This document shows, piece after piece, positions 56,142 to 64,000 of a stretch of DNA of 64,000 bases. The translations under genes and the position numbers were made by a program. Numbering within the stretch: position 1 is the first letter of the stretch; each line of letters opens with the position of its first letter. The notes below the pieces were generated by a model. That model was not told the origin of the DNA. It was given only the letters and a program-made list of their open reading frames with translations, and did not search any database. Source of the stretch: Allobosea sp. TND4EK4 (GTDB taxonomy: Bacteria > Pseudomonadota > Alphaproteobacteria > Rhizobiales > Beijerinckiaceae); assembly GCF_900156025.1 (NCBI RefSeq), contig NZ_FTMO01000009.1, positions 1-64,000 on the forward strand, in the 5' to 3' direction.

Positions 56142-56918
56142 TTGAAGCTCGCGACCTTCAACGTCAACGGCATCAACGGCCGCCTTCCGGTGCTGCTGCG
56201 CTGGCTGGGCGAGGCGAAGCCGGACATCGTCTGCCTGCAGGAGCTGAAGGCGTCGCAGGAGAAGTTTCCCGAGCGGGCGATCCGCGACGCCGGCTACGCG
56301 GCGATCTGGCATGGCCAGAGGAGCTGGAACGGCGTCGCGATCCTCACGCGCGGCGCCGAGCCGGTCGAGACCCGGCGCAGCCTGCCGGGCGAAGACGATG
56401 ACAGCCAGAGCCGCTACCTCGAGGCTGCCGTCAGAGGCATCCTCGTCTGCTGCCTCTACATGCCGAACGGCAACCCGGCACCCGGGCCGAAATTCGACTA
56501 CAAGCTGCGCTGGTTCGGCCATCTGATCCAGCATGCCGCGACGTTGCTCGCGCATGAGGTGCCGGTCGTGCTGGTCGGAGACTTCAACGTCATGCCGGCC
56601 GATCTCGACGTCTACAAGCCGGAACGCTGGCGCGATGACGCGCTGTTCCGCCCGGAAGTGCGCGAAGCCTTCGCGGAACTCGTCGCACAAGGCTGGACCG
56701 ACGCGCTGCGCAAGCTCCACCCGCAGGAGCGAATCTATACCTTCTGGGACTATTTCCGGAATGCCTGGGGCCGGGACGCCGGCCTGCGGATCGACCATCT
56801 GCTGTTGAGCCCACAGCTCGCTGAGCGGCTGAAGGCGGCCGGCGTCGACCGGCATGTTCGCGGCTGGGAGAAGGCGAGCGACCATGCTCCGGTCTGGATC
56901 GCGTTGAAGGCTCGCTGA
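56142..56918 (+). CDS. xth: Exodeoxyribonuclease III
   Basis: A 258-residue exonuclease III/AP endonuclease of base-excision repair. Key residues: Asn7 region KLATFNVNGINGRLP, Glu in VCLQELKASQEKFP, VVLVGDFNVMPADLDVY with the Asp/Asn pair, and the catalytic His in EKASDHAPVWIAL. WHGQRSWNGVAILTRG is also typical. The TTG at 56142 is the only start that keeps the conserved N terminus. Confidence 0.94.
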   Translation: MKLATFNVNGINGRLPVLLRWLGEAKPDIVCLQELKASQEKFPERAIRDAGYAAIWHGQRSWNGVAILTRGAEPVETRRSLPGEDDDSQSRYLEAAVRGILVCCLYMPNGNPAPGPKFDYKLRWFGHLIQHAATLLAHEVPVVLVGDFNVMPADLDVYKPERWRDDALFRPEVREAFAELVAQGWTDALRKLHPQERIYTFWDYFRNAWGRDAGLRIDHLLLSPQLAERLKAAGVDRHVRGWEKASDHAPVWIALKAR

Positions 56919-56926
56919 GGGCTGAA

Positions 56927-56950
56927 GGTGCGCTGGCGCACCCTCTTCCC
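56927..56950 (+). terminator. Hairpin terminator after xth
   Basis: GGTGCGC and GCGCACC form a perfect 7-base stem nine bases after the xth stop, followed by the pyrimidine-rich CTCTTCCC. It is a moderate terminator. Confidence 0.5.
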
Positions 56951-57007
56951 AGCTCCGGCAGTGGCCAGCGTTGATCCAGTCCAGATCAGAGACAAGGAGA
57001 CCAGCGT

Positions 57008-57160
57008 ATGGACCAGGACCGCCCGCAGAGCCGCAGGCCCGCCAGGGTCTTGATCGCGGTCGCCGCGCTGATCGGTTTCGTGGTCGTCTCGATCTTCGTC
57101 GGCTACAACATCTTTCACGCCAAGACGATGCAGCAAGAAAAGGCCCGCAGCCTCGACTGA
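57008..57160 (+). CDS. 50-residue single-helix membrane protein
   Basis: A short frame of 50 residues starting with MDQDRPQSRRPARV. One membrane helix (LIAVAALIGFVVVSIFVGYN) is followed by a short charged tail. AAGGAGA lies eight bases before the ATG, a strong ribosome site, and the basic residues before the helix predict an N-in orientation. No family was recognised. Confidence 0.6.
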   Translation: MDQDRPQSRRPARVLIAVAALIGFVVVSIFVGYNIFHAKTMQQEKARSLD

Positions 57161-57256
57161 CGGTTTCCCGGCCGCCGCCGCCGAGGAGGGCCGGCCCCGA
57201 TTGACAACGCCCGCCGCGATATTTCAAACTTAAAATAATAAGGCGGGGATAGAGAT

Positions 57257-58498
57257 ATGCGGGCCATCATCGTTGGCGGCGGGATCGGCGGGTTGACGCT
57301 GGCACTGATGCTTCATTCGCGCGGCATCGCGGCCACGGTCTACGAACAGGCGAGCGAAATCCGCGAGGTCGGCGTCGGGATCAATACCCTGCCGCACGCC
57401 ATTCGCGAGCTTGCGGACCTCGGCCTGCTGCCGGCGCTCGACGCGGTCGGCATCCGCACCCGCGAGCTGGTCTACATGAACCGTTTCGGGCAGGCGGTCT
57501 GGCGCGAGCCGCGCGGGCTGCACGCCGGCGCGCCGGTGCCGCAATTCTCCATCCACCGCGGCCGGCTGCAAAAGGTGATCCGCGACGCGGTGGCCGAGCG
57601 GCTGGGCGAGGATGCCATCCGGACCGGACGACGGCTTCAGGGCTTCATCCAGGACGAGGGCGGCGTGACCGCGCATTTTGCCGATGCGCGCTTCGGCGAG
57701 GCCGGCGAGACGGCGCGCGGCGACATCCTGATCGGTGCAGACGGCATCCATTCGGCCGTGCGCGCGTTCTATTTCCCGAATCAGGGGCCGCCGCGCTGGC
57801 AGGGCGTGCAGATGTGGCGCGGCGCCTGCGACTGGCCGGTCTTCCTCGACGGCGAGAGCATGATCATCGCGGGCGGCATGGCCGGCAAGCTCGTGCTCTA
57901 TCCGATCGGCAAGGGCTCGACGCCGGGCACGCGGTTGCTGAACTGGGTCGTCAATATCCGCAACGGCGATCCGGAGCGCCCGCCGCCGAAGGAGGCCTGG
58001 TCGAAGCCCGGCCGGCTGGAGGACGTGCTGCCCTTCGCCCGCCGCTTCACGGTGCCGGAGGTCGATGTGCTGGCGCTGATCCGCGCGACATCGACCTTCT
58101 GGGAGTACCCGATGTGCGACCGCGACCCGCTGCCGCGCTGGACCCATGGGCGCGTCACGCTGCTGGGAGACGCGGCCCATCCGATGTACCCGGTCGGCTC
58201 GAACGGCGCCTCCCAGGCGATCCTCGATGCGCGCTGCCTGGCGGACCAGCTGGTCAGGGCCGAGCATCCGCGCCAGGCACTCGCCGCCTACGAGGCGCAG
58301 CGCCTGCCGGCGACGGCGGAGGTGGTGGCGATGAACCGGGTCGGCGGGCCCGAGCGCGTGATCGACGCGGTGGAGGCGCTGGCGCCCAACGGCTTCGACG
58401 ATGTCGAGCGGGTGATGGGTTACGCCAAGCGCGAGCAGATCGTGAAGTCCTATGCCGGCAAGGCGGGCTTCTCGGCCGAGAAGCTGGCGGCGCGATAA
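57257..58498 (+). CDS. FAD-dependent monooxygenase, group A
   Basis: A 413-residue flavoprotein monooxygenase of the salicylate/p-hydroxybenzoate hydroxylase type. It has the Rossmann motif VGGGIGGLTLALMLHSRG, the DG motif ILIGADGIHSAVRAFYF, and the GD motif RVTLLGDAAHPMYPVGSNGA. It probably hydroxylates an aromatic ring, with the substrate unknown. The upstream region has TTGACA at 57201-57206 and an AT-rich stretch, but no perfect -10. It lies close to the cupin gene and the Liv transporter, which could supply the substrate. Confidence 0.88.
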   Translation: MRAIIVGGGIGGLTLALMLHSRGIAATVYEQASEIREVGVGINTLPHAIRELADLGLLPALDAVGIRTRELVYMNRFGQAVWREPRGLHAGAPVPQFSIHRGRLQKVIRDAVAERLGEDAIRTGRRLQGFIQDEGGVTAHFADARFGEAGETARGDILIGADGIHSAVRAFYFPNQGPPRWQGVQMWRGACDWPVFLDGESMIIAGGMAGKLVLYPIGKGSTPGTRLLNWVVNIRNGDPERPPPKEAWSKPGRLEDVLPFARRFTVPEVDVLALIRATSTFWEYPMCDRDPLPRWTHGRVTLLGDAAHPMYPVGSNGASQAILDARCLADQLVRAEHPRQALAAYEAQRLPATAEVVAMNRVGGPERVIDAVEALAPNGFDDVERVMGYAKREQIVKSYAGKAGFSAEKLAAR

Positions 58499-58517
58499 GA
58501 TCGAGCCGCCCTCCTGC

Positions 58518-58889
58518 TCAGGATTCGGTGAGCAGCCTGACGCGTTCCTGCAGCCGGGCCTTGGCGGCCTCGCTCGCCTTCAGCCGTTCCAGAAGCTCGG
58601 TCTGCGCGGCGGGGGCGTCATTGTCGAAGGCGACGCCCATCGCGTCTTCGCTGCGCCAGACGATGCGGGCTTTGACCGTCTTGTTCCGGGCCGGAATCTC
58701 CAGCTCGAAGGTCGGCGGCAACAGCACGGTGCGCGGGAACTTCAGCAGCGCGCCGGTGTCCGAGGCGTTGCGGATCGTGCAATCGAAGGTGGAGCAGCGA
58801 TTGTTGAAGGCCACGACGCCGGCCAGAAGGGTGCGCATGCGCGGCGAGCGTCTGCGTTCCGCTTCCATGTCAGGCCCCCCGTCGGTCAT
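58518..58889 (-). CDS. PilZ-domain protein
   Basis: A 123-residue protein with one PilZ domain. The c-di-GMP motifs are the arginine patch ERRRSPRMR and NASDTGALLKF (a D/NxSxxG variant). A short helical tail (ERLKASEAAKARLQERVRLL) follows. It probably reads c-di-GMP and acts on surface or polysaccharide functions. It is convergent to the FAD monooxygenase gene. Confidence 0.8.
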   Translation of the reverse strand: MTDGGPDMEAERRRSPRMRTLLAGVVAFNNRCSTFDCTIRNASDTGALLKFPRTVLLPPTFELEIPARNKTVKARIVWRSEDAMGVAFDNDAPAAQTELLERLKASEAAKARLQERVRLLTES

Positions 58890-58971
58890 TCCGGCTCAGG
58901 AACCATCATAGCAGGCCGCGGCGATTTTCGACGCGCAGGCGCCATTCTGCGTTAACGAAGGCTTTCGAAAC

Positions 58972-59013
58972 GGCCCGCTGCGAGCCTGCTCTGCCGCAGG
59001 CTCCCAGCGGGCC
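58972..59013 (-). terminator. Strong terminator of the liv/cupin operon
   Basis: GGCCCGCTG (58972-58980) pairs with CAGCGGGCC (59005-59013) and, inside it, GAGCCTG with CAGGCTC, leaving one C/C mismatch and an 8-base loop. On the minus strand the downstream side is TTTCGAAAGC, a weak T tract. It lies just after the cupin stop at 59025. Confidence 0.75.
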
Positions 59014-59024
59014 GCCGAGCGCTC

Positions 59025-59483
59025 TCAGGCGCCTTCGGGCGGCGGCGGCAGAAAGTCGACCTCGTGCCTGGCCGAGAGCGCGACGACGTCGGCCGGCTTC
59101 TGCTCCGCCATGGAGTGGATGCCCCAGAACAGGTCGTAGAGCCGGCCGGTTGGCGCGACCCAGAACAGGCATTTCACCGGAGCATCGCTCTTGTTGAACA
59201 GGCCGTGCGGGACGTTGCGGGGCAGGCGCACGAGGTCGCCGGCCGTGGCGAAGCTCTCCTGTCCGTCGAGCACCACGTCGAGGCGCCCCTCCAGCATGTA
59301 GACGAACTCGTCCTGCGTCGGATGGATATGCGGCGGCACGAAGGTGCCGGGCGGAAAGGTGGCGTGCCAGGAGAACGAGTCCTCGCAGAGCGTCTTCGGC
59401 ACATAGGTCTGGCCGAGGATGTTCCAGGATATTCCGTCGAGGCCTTCATTGGCGCGGGTCACGCCTGCGGTCAGCGGCTTCAT
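59025..59483 (-). CDS. Single-domain cupin protein
   Basis: A 152-residue cupin. Metal motif 1 is PPHIHPTQDEFVYMLEGRL (HxH...E) and motif 2 is RLPRNVPHGLFN with the third His. WHATFPPGTFVPPHIHPT fits quercetinase-like single cupins. It may be a dioxygenase or isomerase of a small aromatic or carboxylate compound. I chose the ATG at 59483, with GAGGAGAGAG upstream. It lies 27 bases after livF, so it belongs to the transporter operon. Confidence 0.8.
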   Translation of the reverse strand: MKPLTAGVTRANEGLDGISWNILGQTYVPKTLCEDSFSWHATFPPGTFVPPHIHPTQDEFVYMLEGRLDVVLDGQESFATAGDLVRLPRNVPHGLFNKSDAPVKCLFWVAPTGRLYDLFWGIHSMAEQKPADVVALSARHEVDFLPPPPEGA

Positions 59484-59510
59484 GATCTCTCTCCTCGTCA
59501 TCACGGTGTT

Positions 59511-60209
59511 TCAGAAATGCAGGAAGCGGTCCTTGACGGCGCTGTCGCTGCGCAGCTCGGCGCTGGTGCCGCGCCAGACGACGCGGCCCTTTTCCAGCAC
59601 GACATGGCGGTCGGCGATGCGGACGAGCGCATCGACGTTCTTGTCGATGACCAGGATTGATTCGCCTTCCGCCTTGAGCGCGCTCAGGCACGTCCAGATT
59701 TCCTCGCGGATCAGGGGCGCGAGCCCCTCGGTCGCCTCGTCGAGGATGGTCAGCTTGGGATTGGTCATCAGGGCGCGGCCGATCGCCAGCATCTGCTGCT
59801 CGCCGCCGGACAACTGGTTGCCGCGATTCTCGCGCCGCTCCTTCAGCCGCGGGAAAAAGGCATAGATGCGCTCCAGGTCCCAGCGCTTGCGGCCGGACCG
59901 GTCGGCCGCGGTCGCGATCAGGTTCTCCTCGACCGAGAGGGTCGGGAAGATCTGCCGGCCTTCCGGCACCAGCCCGATGCCGGCCTGCGCGATGCGAAAA
60001 GGGGCGGCGCCGGTGAGGTCCCGCCCGCCGAAGGACACGCGGCCGGCACGCGCCGGCAGGAGGCCCATGATGGCGCGGATCGTCGTCGTCTTGCCCATGC
60101 CGTTGCGGCCGAGCAGCGTCACCACCTCGCCTTCGCCGACCGCAAGGTCGACGCCGAACAGGATCTGCGCCTCGCCATAGCCGGCGTCGAGGGCTTCGAC
60201 GTTGAGCAT
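59511..60209 (-). CDS. Liv-type ABC transporter ATPase, LivF-like
   Basis: A 232-residue ATPase with Walker A GRNGMGKTT, signature QLSGGEQQMLAIGRALM, and Walker B KLTILDEATEGLAP. It powers the branched-chain amino acid/amide-type importer encoded here. It follows livG after two bases. Confidence 0.92.
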   Translation of the reverse strand: MLNVEALDAGYGEAQILFGVDLAVGEGEVVTLLGRNGMGKTTTIRAIMGLLPARAGRVSFGGRDLTGAAPFRIAQAGIGLVPEGRQIFPTLSVEENLIATAADRSGRKRWDLERIYAFFPRLKERRENRGNQLSGGEQQMLAIGRALMTNPKLTILDEATEGLAPLIREEIWTCLSALKAEGESILVIDKNVDALVRIADRHVVLEKGRVVWRGTSAELRSDSAVKDRFLHF

Positions 60210-60211
60210 CG

Positions 60212-60961
60212 TCAGACCTCCTCGCCGAGATAGGCCTGCCGCACCGCCGGGTCGGCCCGCACGGCGGCTGGCTCGCCGGAGGCGATCACCCCGCCATAGA
60301 CGAGCACGGTGACGCGATCGGCGAGGGCGAAGACGGCGCTCATGTCATGCTCCACCAGCAGCATGGCGAAGCGGCCCTTCAGGCCCTTCAGCAGCGCGAT
60401 CAGCCGCTCGCCTTCCTCGTGGCCGACGCCGGCGAGCGGCTCGTCGAGGAGAATGAGCTTGGGCTCCAGCGTCAGCGCCATGGCGATCTCGAGCGCGCGC
60501 TTCTCGCCATGGGAGAGGCTGCCGGCCGGCGCATGGGCGCGGGCGGCCAGCCCCACCGATTCCAGAGCCTCCCAGGCGGGCGCGTTCAGCGCCGCGTCAT
60601 GCGCGGCGTCCCGGAAGGGCGAGAGCGGGTGCGCGCTGCGCGCCTGCACGCCGAGCGCGACATTCTCGAGAGCCGAGAGGGAGGCGACGGTGGAGGTGAT
60701 CTGAAAGGTGCGGGCCAGCCCGGCGCGGGACCGCTTCTGCGGCGAAAGGCGCGTGATGTCCTCGCCTGCGAACAGGATCGTGCCGGAATCGGGCCGCAGC
60801 GTGCCTGAGATCTGGTGGACCAGCGTCGTCTTGCCGGCACCGTTCGGCCCGATCAGGGCGTGAAGCTCGCCCGGCGCGATCGAAAGATCGACGCCATTCG
60901 TGACCTTGAGCGCGCCGAAGGATTTGGCGAGGCCCTTCAGGGCGAGGGCGGGCTCAGCCAT
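60212..60961 (-). CDS. Liv-type ABC transporter ATPase, LivG-like
   Basis: A 249-residue ATPase with Walker A GPNGAGKTT, signature SLSHGEKRALEIAMALT and Walker B KLILLDEPLAGVG. The late segment LVEHDMSAVFALADRVTVL is the switch His. It pairs with the LivF-like subunit and overlaps the livM stop by eight bases. Confidence 0.92.
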   Translation of the reverse strand: MAEPALALKGLAKSFGALKVTNGVDLSIAPGELHALIGPNGAGKTTLVHQISGTLRPDSGTILFAGEDITRLSPQKRSRAGLARTFQITSTVASLSALENVALGVQARSAHPLSPFRDAAHDAALNAPAWEALESVGLAARAHAPAGSLSHGEKRALEIAMALTLEPKLILLDEPLAGVGHEEGERLIALLKGLKGRFAMLLVEHDMSAVFALADRVTVLVYGGVIASGEPAAVRADPAVRQAYLGEEV

Positions 60962-61958
60962 GGCGCGGCCCCCGCAGCTTGCCCATCATCCCGGCGATGC
61001 CGCCACGGGTGAACAGGACGAAGAGCACGATCAGCGGGCCGAAGATCGCCTTCCAGTGCTGGGTCAGACCGGACAGGACATCCTCCGCCACCAGGAAAGC
61101 CAGAGCCCCGAGGACGGCGCCATAGAGCGAGCCGACGCCGCCGAGCACGACCATGAAGATCAACTCGCCCGAGCGCTGCCAGGAGATGAAGGCGGGGCTG
61201 ACGAAATCGGTCTGGTTGGCGAGCAGCAGGCCCGAGACGCCCGCCATCATGCCGCTGACGACATAGGCGCCGAGACGGACATGGTCGACCTCGTAACCCG
61301 TGACGGTGACGCGCACGGCGTTTTCGCGCGCCGCGCGCAGCACCCGGCCGAAGCGCGAGGCGACGAGGCGCCGCGCCAGCCAGTAGCAGAGCGCCAATGT
61401 GCCGAGCGCGATGTAGTAGAAGCCCGTGCGGTTGGCGAAGATCTCGCGGCCGAAAAGCGTGCTCTTCTCGTAGAGCGTCAGCCCGTCATCGCCGCCATAA
61501 GCCGAAAGCGCCTGCGCGAAGTAGTAGGCCATCTGCCCGAAGGCGAGGGTGATCATGATGAAGGCGACGCCGCGCGTGCGCAGCGAGACATAGCCGGTCA
61601 CGGCGGCGAAAAGCCCGCAGGCGACCAGGACGACGGGCAGGGCGACGAGGATCTCGGTCTGGCCCTCGGTGATGAGGATGCCGGCGCCATAGGCCCCGAT
61701 GCCGACGAAGGCGGCATGCCCGAAGGAGACCAGCCCGCCGACGCCGAGGATGAGATCGAGCGAGAGCGCGGCAATCGCCAGGATCATGGCCCGCGTCACC
61801 AGCGTCAGCCAGGGCGAGGGCAGGCCGAGCGCGGTCGCCAAGGGCAGCAGCGCGAGCAGGCCGAAGATCAGCAGCGGCGCCAGCCGGCGCGCGGGCGATG
61901 CCGCCGGCCGCGATGCCGCAGGCGGATTTTGGGTTGCCGTCGGCAGGACCGCGCTCAT
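60954..61958 (-). CDS. Liv-type ABC permease, LivM-like
   Basis: A 334-residue permease with about ten membrane helices. Its LivM features are LDLILGVGGLVSFGHAAFVG, RFGRVLRAARENAVRVTVTG and VVLGGVGSLYGAVLGALAFL. It starts at an ATG that overlaps the livH stop by four bases. Confidence 0.92.
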   Translation of the reverse strand: MSAVLPTATQNPPAASRPAASPARRLAPLLIFGLLALLPLATALGLPSPWLTLVTRAMILAIAALSLDLILGVGGLVSFGHAAFVGIGAYGAGILITEGQTEILVALPVVLVACGLFAAVTGYVSLRTRGVAFIMITLAFGQMAYYFAQALSAYGGDDGLTLYEKSTLFGREIFANRTGFYYIALGTLALCYWLARRLVASRFGRVLRAARENAVRVTVTGYEVDHVRLGAYVVSGMMAGVSGLLLANQTDFVSPAFISWQRSGELIFMVVLGGVGSLYGAVLGALAFLVAEDVLSGLTQHWKAIFGPLIVLFVLFTRGGIAGMMGKLRGPRHG

Positions 61959-62881
61959 GAGCGTCCCTTGGCGGGCAGCAGGCCCTCCGGCCGAACGAAC
62001 AGCACGGCCGCCATCACCAGATAGATCAGCATGGAGGAGAGCGCCGCACCGGTCGCGCGCGCCGAGGCCGCGCCCATGAACAGCCGCAGCAGGTCGTTCA
62101 TGAAGGACCGGCCGAGCGTGTCGACGAGGCCGACGATCAGCGCCCCGACGAAGGCGCCGCGGATCGAGCCGATGCCGCCCACCACGATGACGACGAAGGC
62201 GAGGATCAGCACCGCGTCGCCCATGCCGGGCTCGACGGAGAGGATCGGCGCGGCCATCGCACCGGCGAAACCGGCGAGCATCGTGCCGAAGGCGAAGACG
62301 ATCATGAAGAGCTTGCGGATGTCGACGCCGAGCGCCGAGACCATCGGCGCGTTGGAGGCACCCGCCCGCAGCAGCATGCCGGTCCGCGTCTTCTCGACGA
62401 CGAACCAGAGCAGCGCTCCGACGCCGAGGCCCGCCCCGATCAGCGCGAAGCGGTAGACCGGATAGAGCACGCCGCCGAGGAGCTGGACATTGCCCGACAG
62501 GAATTCCGGCACCGGCACGGAAAGAGGGGCTGCGCCCCAGACCATCTTCACCGCCTGGTTAAGCAGCAGGATCAGACCGAAGGTCGCCAGCACCTGATCG
62601 AGATGGTCGCGTTCATAGAGGTGCCGGAAGACGAGGAATTCTAGGACGAGGCCGAGCAGGAGCGCTGCCGCCAGCGCGAGCGCGAGTCCGAGGAGGAAGG
62701 AGCCCGTCAGCCCGACGAAGGTCACCGCGAGATAGGCGCCCAGCATGTACTGCACGCCGTGGGCCAGGTTGATGAAGTCCATCACGCCGAAGACGAGCGT
62801 CAGCCCGGCCGCGACCAGAAACAGCAGGATGCCGAACTGGAGCCCGTTGAGGAGCTGGACGAGGAGGAGGCTGGTGGTCAT
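61955..62881 (-). CDS. Liv-type ABC permease, LivH-like
   Basis: A 308-residue permease with about eight membrane helices and LivH signatures: LTLVFGVMDFINLAHGVQYM, GAGLGVGALLWFVVEKTRTG and VVIVVGGIGSIRGAFVGALI. It follows the binding-protein gene after 175 bases that hold a family A repeat. Confidence 0.92.
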   Translation of the reverse strand: MTTSLLLVQLLNGLQFGILLFLVAAGLTLVFGVMDFINLAHGVQYMLGAYLAVTFVGLTGSFLLGLALALAAALLLGLVLEFLVFRHLYERDHLDQVLATFGLILLLNQAVKMVWGAAPLSVPVPEFLSGNVQLLGGVLYPVYRFALIGAGLGVGALLWFVVEKTRTGMLLRAGASNAPMVSALGVDIRKLFMIVFAFGTMLAGFAGAMAAPILSVEPGMGDAVLILAFVVIVVGGIGSIRGAFVGALIVGLVDTLGRSFMNDLLRLFMGAASARATGAALSSMLIYLVMAAVLFVRPEGLLPAKGRS

Positions 62882-62913
62882 CGCGTGATGTCGATCGTTC
62901 TACACCTCCTCCA

Positions 62914-63028
62914 CGTCATCCCGGGCGCAGCGAAGCGGAGACCCGGAATCCATGCCAGAGCGTGAAGCGTTGGCGTTCTGTCATGGATCCTGGATCGGGC
63001 GCCGCTGCGCGGCTTGTCCGGGATGACG
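62914..63028. repeat. Palindromic repeat, family A, copy between livK and livH
   Basis: It starts with CGTCATCCCGGGCGCAGCGA, contains ACCCGGAATCCATGCC and the partner TCATGGATCCTGGATCG, and ends with CTTGTCCGGGATGACG. It is one of the best-preserved copies of family A in the window. Confidence 0.8.
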
Positions 63029-63056
63029 GCGGCGGATGGGTGTCCGCTGCTTCAGG

Positions 63057-64000
63057 TCACTTCAACCCGCAATCCTTCGCATGCGGGTCGGCGTAGTCGG
63101 TGAAGACCTTCTGGGCGATCTCGGTCTGGAACTTGCCGTCCGCCCGCTTGGCGACCTTGACGAGGTAGAAGTCCTGGATCGGGTAGCCGTTGGTGTTGAA
63201 CTTGAACTTGCCGCGCAGCGAGGTGAAGTCCGCCTTCTTGATGGCCTCGCGCAGCTTGTCGGCGTTGCCGGCGCCGCCGGCGGCCTTGACGGCGGAGTCG
63301 ATCAGCATGGCGGCGTCATAAGCCTGCTGGGCGTAGGAGCCTGGCACGATCTTGTAGGCGGCCTCATAGGCCTTCACGAAATCCTTCGTCTGCGGGTTGT
63401 CCATGTTGGGGGCCCAGGTCATGCCGCCATAGAGGCCGACCGCGGCGTCCTGCTGGGCCGGCAGGGTCGATTCATCGACCGTGAAGGCGGAGAGGAACGG
63501 GATTTTGCCCTGAAGGCCGGCTTGCGACCACTGCTTGACGAAATTGACGCCGAGCCCGCCGGGCAGGAAGGCGAAGACGACGTCCGGCTTCGTCGAGGCG
63601 ATCTTGGCGAGGTCGGCCGAGAAATCCATCGCGTTCAGCGGCGCATAGACCTCGTCGAGGATCTCGCCCTTGAAGTAGCGCTTGAAGCCGGCGAGCGAGT
63701 CCTTACCGGCCTGGTAGTTCGGCGCGATGATGTAGGCGGTCTTGTACTTCTGGTCCTGCGCGTACTTGCCCAGCACCTCGTGGACCTGGTCGTTCTGGTA
63801 GGAGGTGACGAAGAAGTTCTTGTTGCAGGCCTTGCCGGCCATGGTGGAGGGGCCGGCATTGGGGCTGATCAGGAAGGCGCCGGAATCGAGCACCGGCTTG
63901 GCGATGGCGCCGAGGATGTTCGAGAAGACCGGGCCGACGACGAAGGTGGGCTTCTCCGTCTCGACGAAGCTGCGCACGCGCTCGACCGCGACGTCGGGCT
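63057..64000 (-). CDS. Liv-type ABC substrate-binding protein, partial
   Basis: The C-terminal part (about 314 residues) of a periplasmic binding protein of the LivK type. The reading frame stays open to the window edge, so the signal peptide and about 60-80 N-terminal residues are missing. PTFVVGPVFSNILGAIAKPV, LISPNAGPSTMAGKACNKNF and YAQQAYDAAMLIDSAVKAAG are typical of the family for carboxylates, amides or aromatic acids. The nearby monooxygenase and cupin suggest an aromatic or related ligand, but this cannot be read from the sequence. Confidence 0.9.
   Translation of the reverse strand, partial: PDVAVERVRSFVETEKPTFVVGPVFSNILGAIAKPVLDSGAFLISPNAGPSTMAGKACNKNFFVTSYQNDQVHEVLGKYAQDQKYKTAYIIAPNYQAGKDSLAGFKRYFKGEILDEVYAPLNAMDFSADLAKIASTKPDVVFAFLPGGLGVNFVKQWSQAGLQGKIPFLSAFTVDESTLPAQQDAAVGLYGGMTWAPNMDNPQTKDFVKAYEAAYKIVPGSYAQQAYDAAMLIDSAVKAAGGAGNADKLREAIKKADFTSLRGKFKFNTNGYPIQDFYLVKVAKRADGKFQTEIAQKVFTDYADPHAKDCGLK

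Overview
The window looks like a chromosomal segment of a high-GC alphaproteobacterium of the order Hyphomicrobiales. The basis is an NDUFA12-type complex I subunit, a MucR/Ros regulator, a B12-dependent NrdJ, Irr/ICE-type iron boxes, and a carrier-protein aminoacylation set of the kind known from Bradyrhizobium. The gene mix is compatible with a Bosea-like genus, but that is an inference. No rRNA, tRNA, CRISPR array or intact insertion sequence was seen.

Region 1 (1-9.4 kb) is accessory and partly decayed. It holds a nucleotidyltransferase-like AbiEii-type protein, a Panacea-domain antitoxin with a small partner (candidate PanAT toxin-antitoxin pair), a broken heavy-metal P-type ATPase beside an intact VIT-family Fe/Mn transporter with two iron-box palindromes upstream, and a blh-bigR-pmpA-pmpB-like sulfide operon with a clear operator. 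Small orphan genes follow: a ParS-like protein, MucR, a BrnA-like protein, a truncated LuxR HTH and a SANT-like protein.

Region 2 (9.4-41.7 kb) is mostly housekeeping: nrdJ with a structured leader, an NDUFA12 homologue, a DUF2155 protein, a FUSC protein, aat, gyrA and marC; an isonitrile-hydratase-like gene facing a GlxA-type regulator; an exported MetX-like hydrolase, an AsmA-like protein and fbpAB iron uptake with an ICE-like box; a DUF2865 protein, a MAPEG protein, guaB, an MFS exporter, an APH-like kinase, rlmE, ppx and glpK.

Region 3 (39.2-55.9 kb) is the most interesting. A minus-strand operon encodes a carrier protein, an acyl-CoA-dehydrogenase-like flavoprotein, an amino acid:[carrier protein] ligase (a truncated seryl-tRNA-synthetase homologue), a DUF1839 protein with Cys/His positions like a BtrH-type acyltransferase, and a GH2 glycosidase. 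It sits directly next to an exopolysaccharide locus: a Wzy-like polymerase and a Wzz-like protein on the minus strand, then a divergent, tightly overlapping operon of glycosyltransferase, flippase, tandem alpha/beta hydrolase, GH5 glycosidase and glycosyltransferase. The working hypothesis is a pathway that activates an amino acid on a carrier protein, possibly oxidises it, and transfers it to a glycan or another acceptor.

Region 4 (55.9-64 kb) carries small conserved proteins, exonuclease III, an FAD monooxygenase, a PilZ protein, a cupin and a complete Liv-type ABC transporter whose binding-protein gene runs off the window. The monooxygenase and cupin suggest uptake and turnover of an aromatic or carboxylate compound. 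Two families of palindromic intergenic repeats are scattered through regions 2-4.
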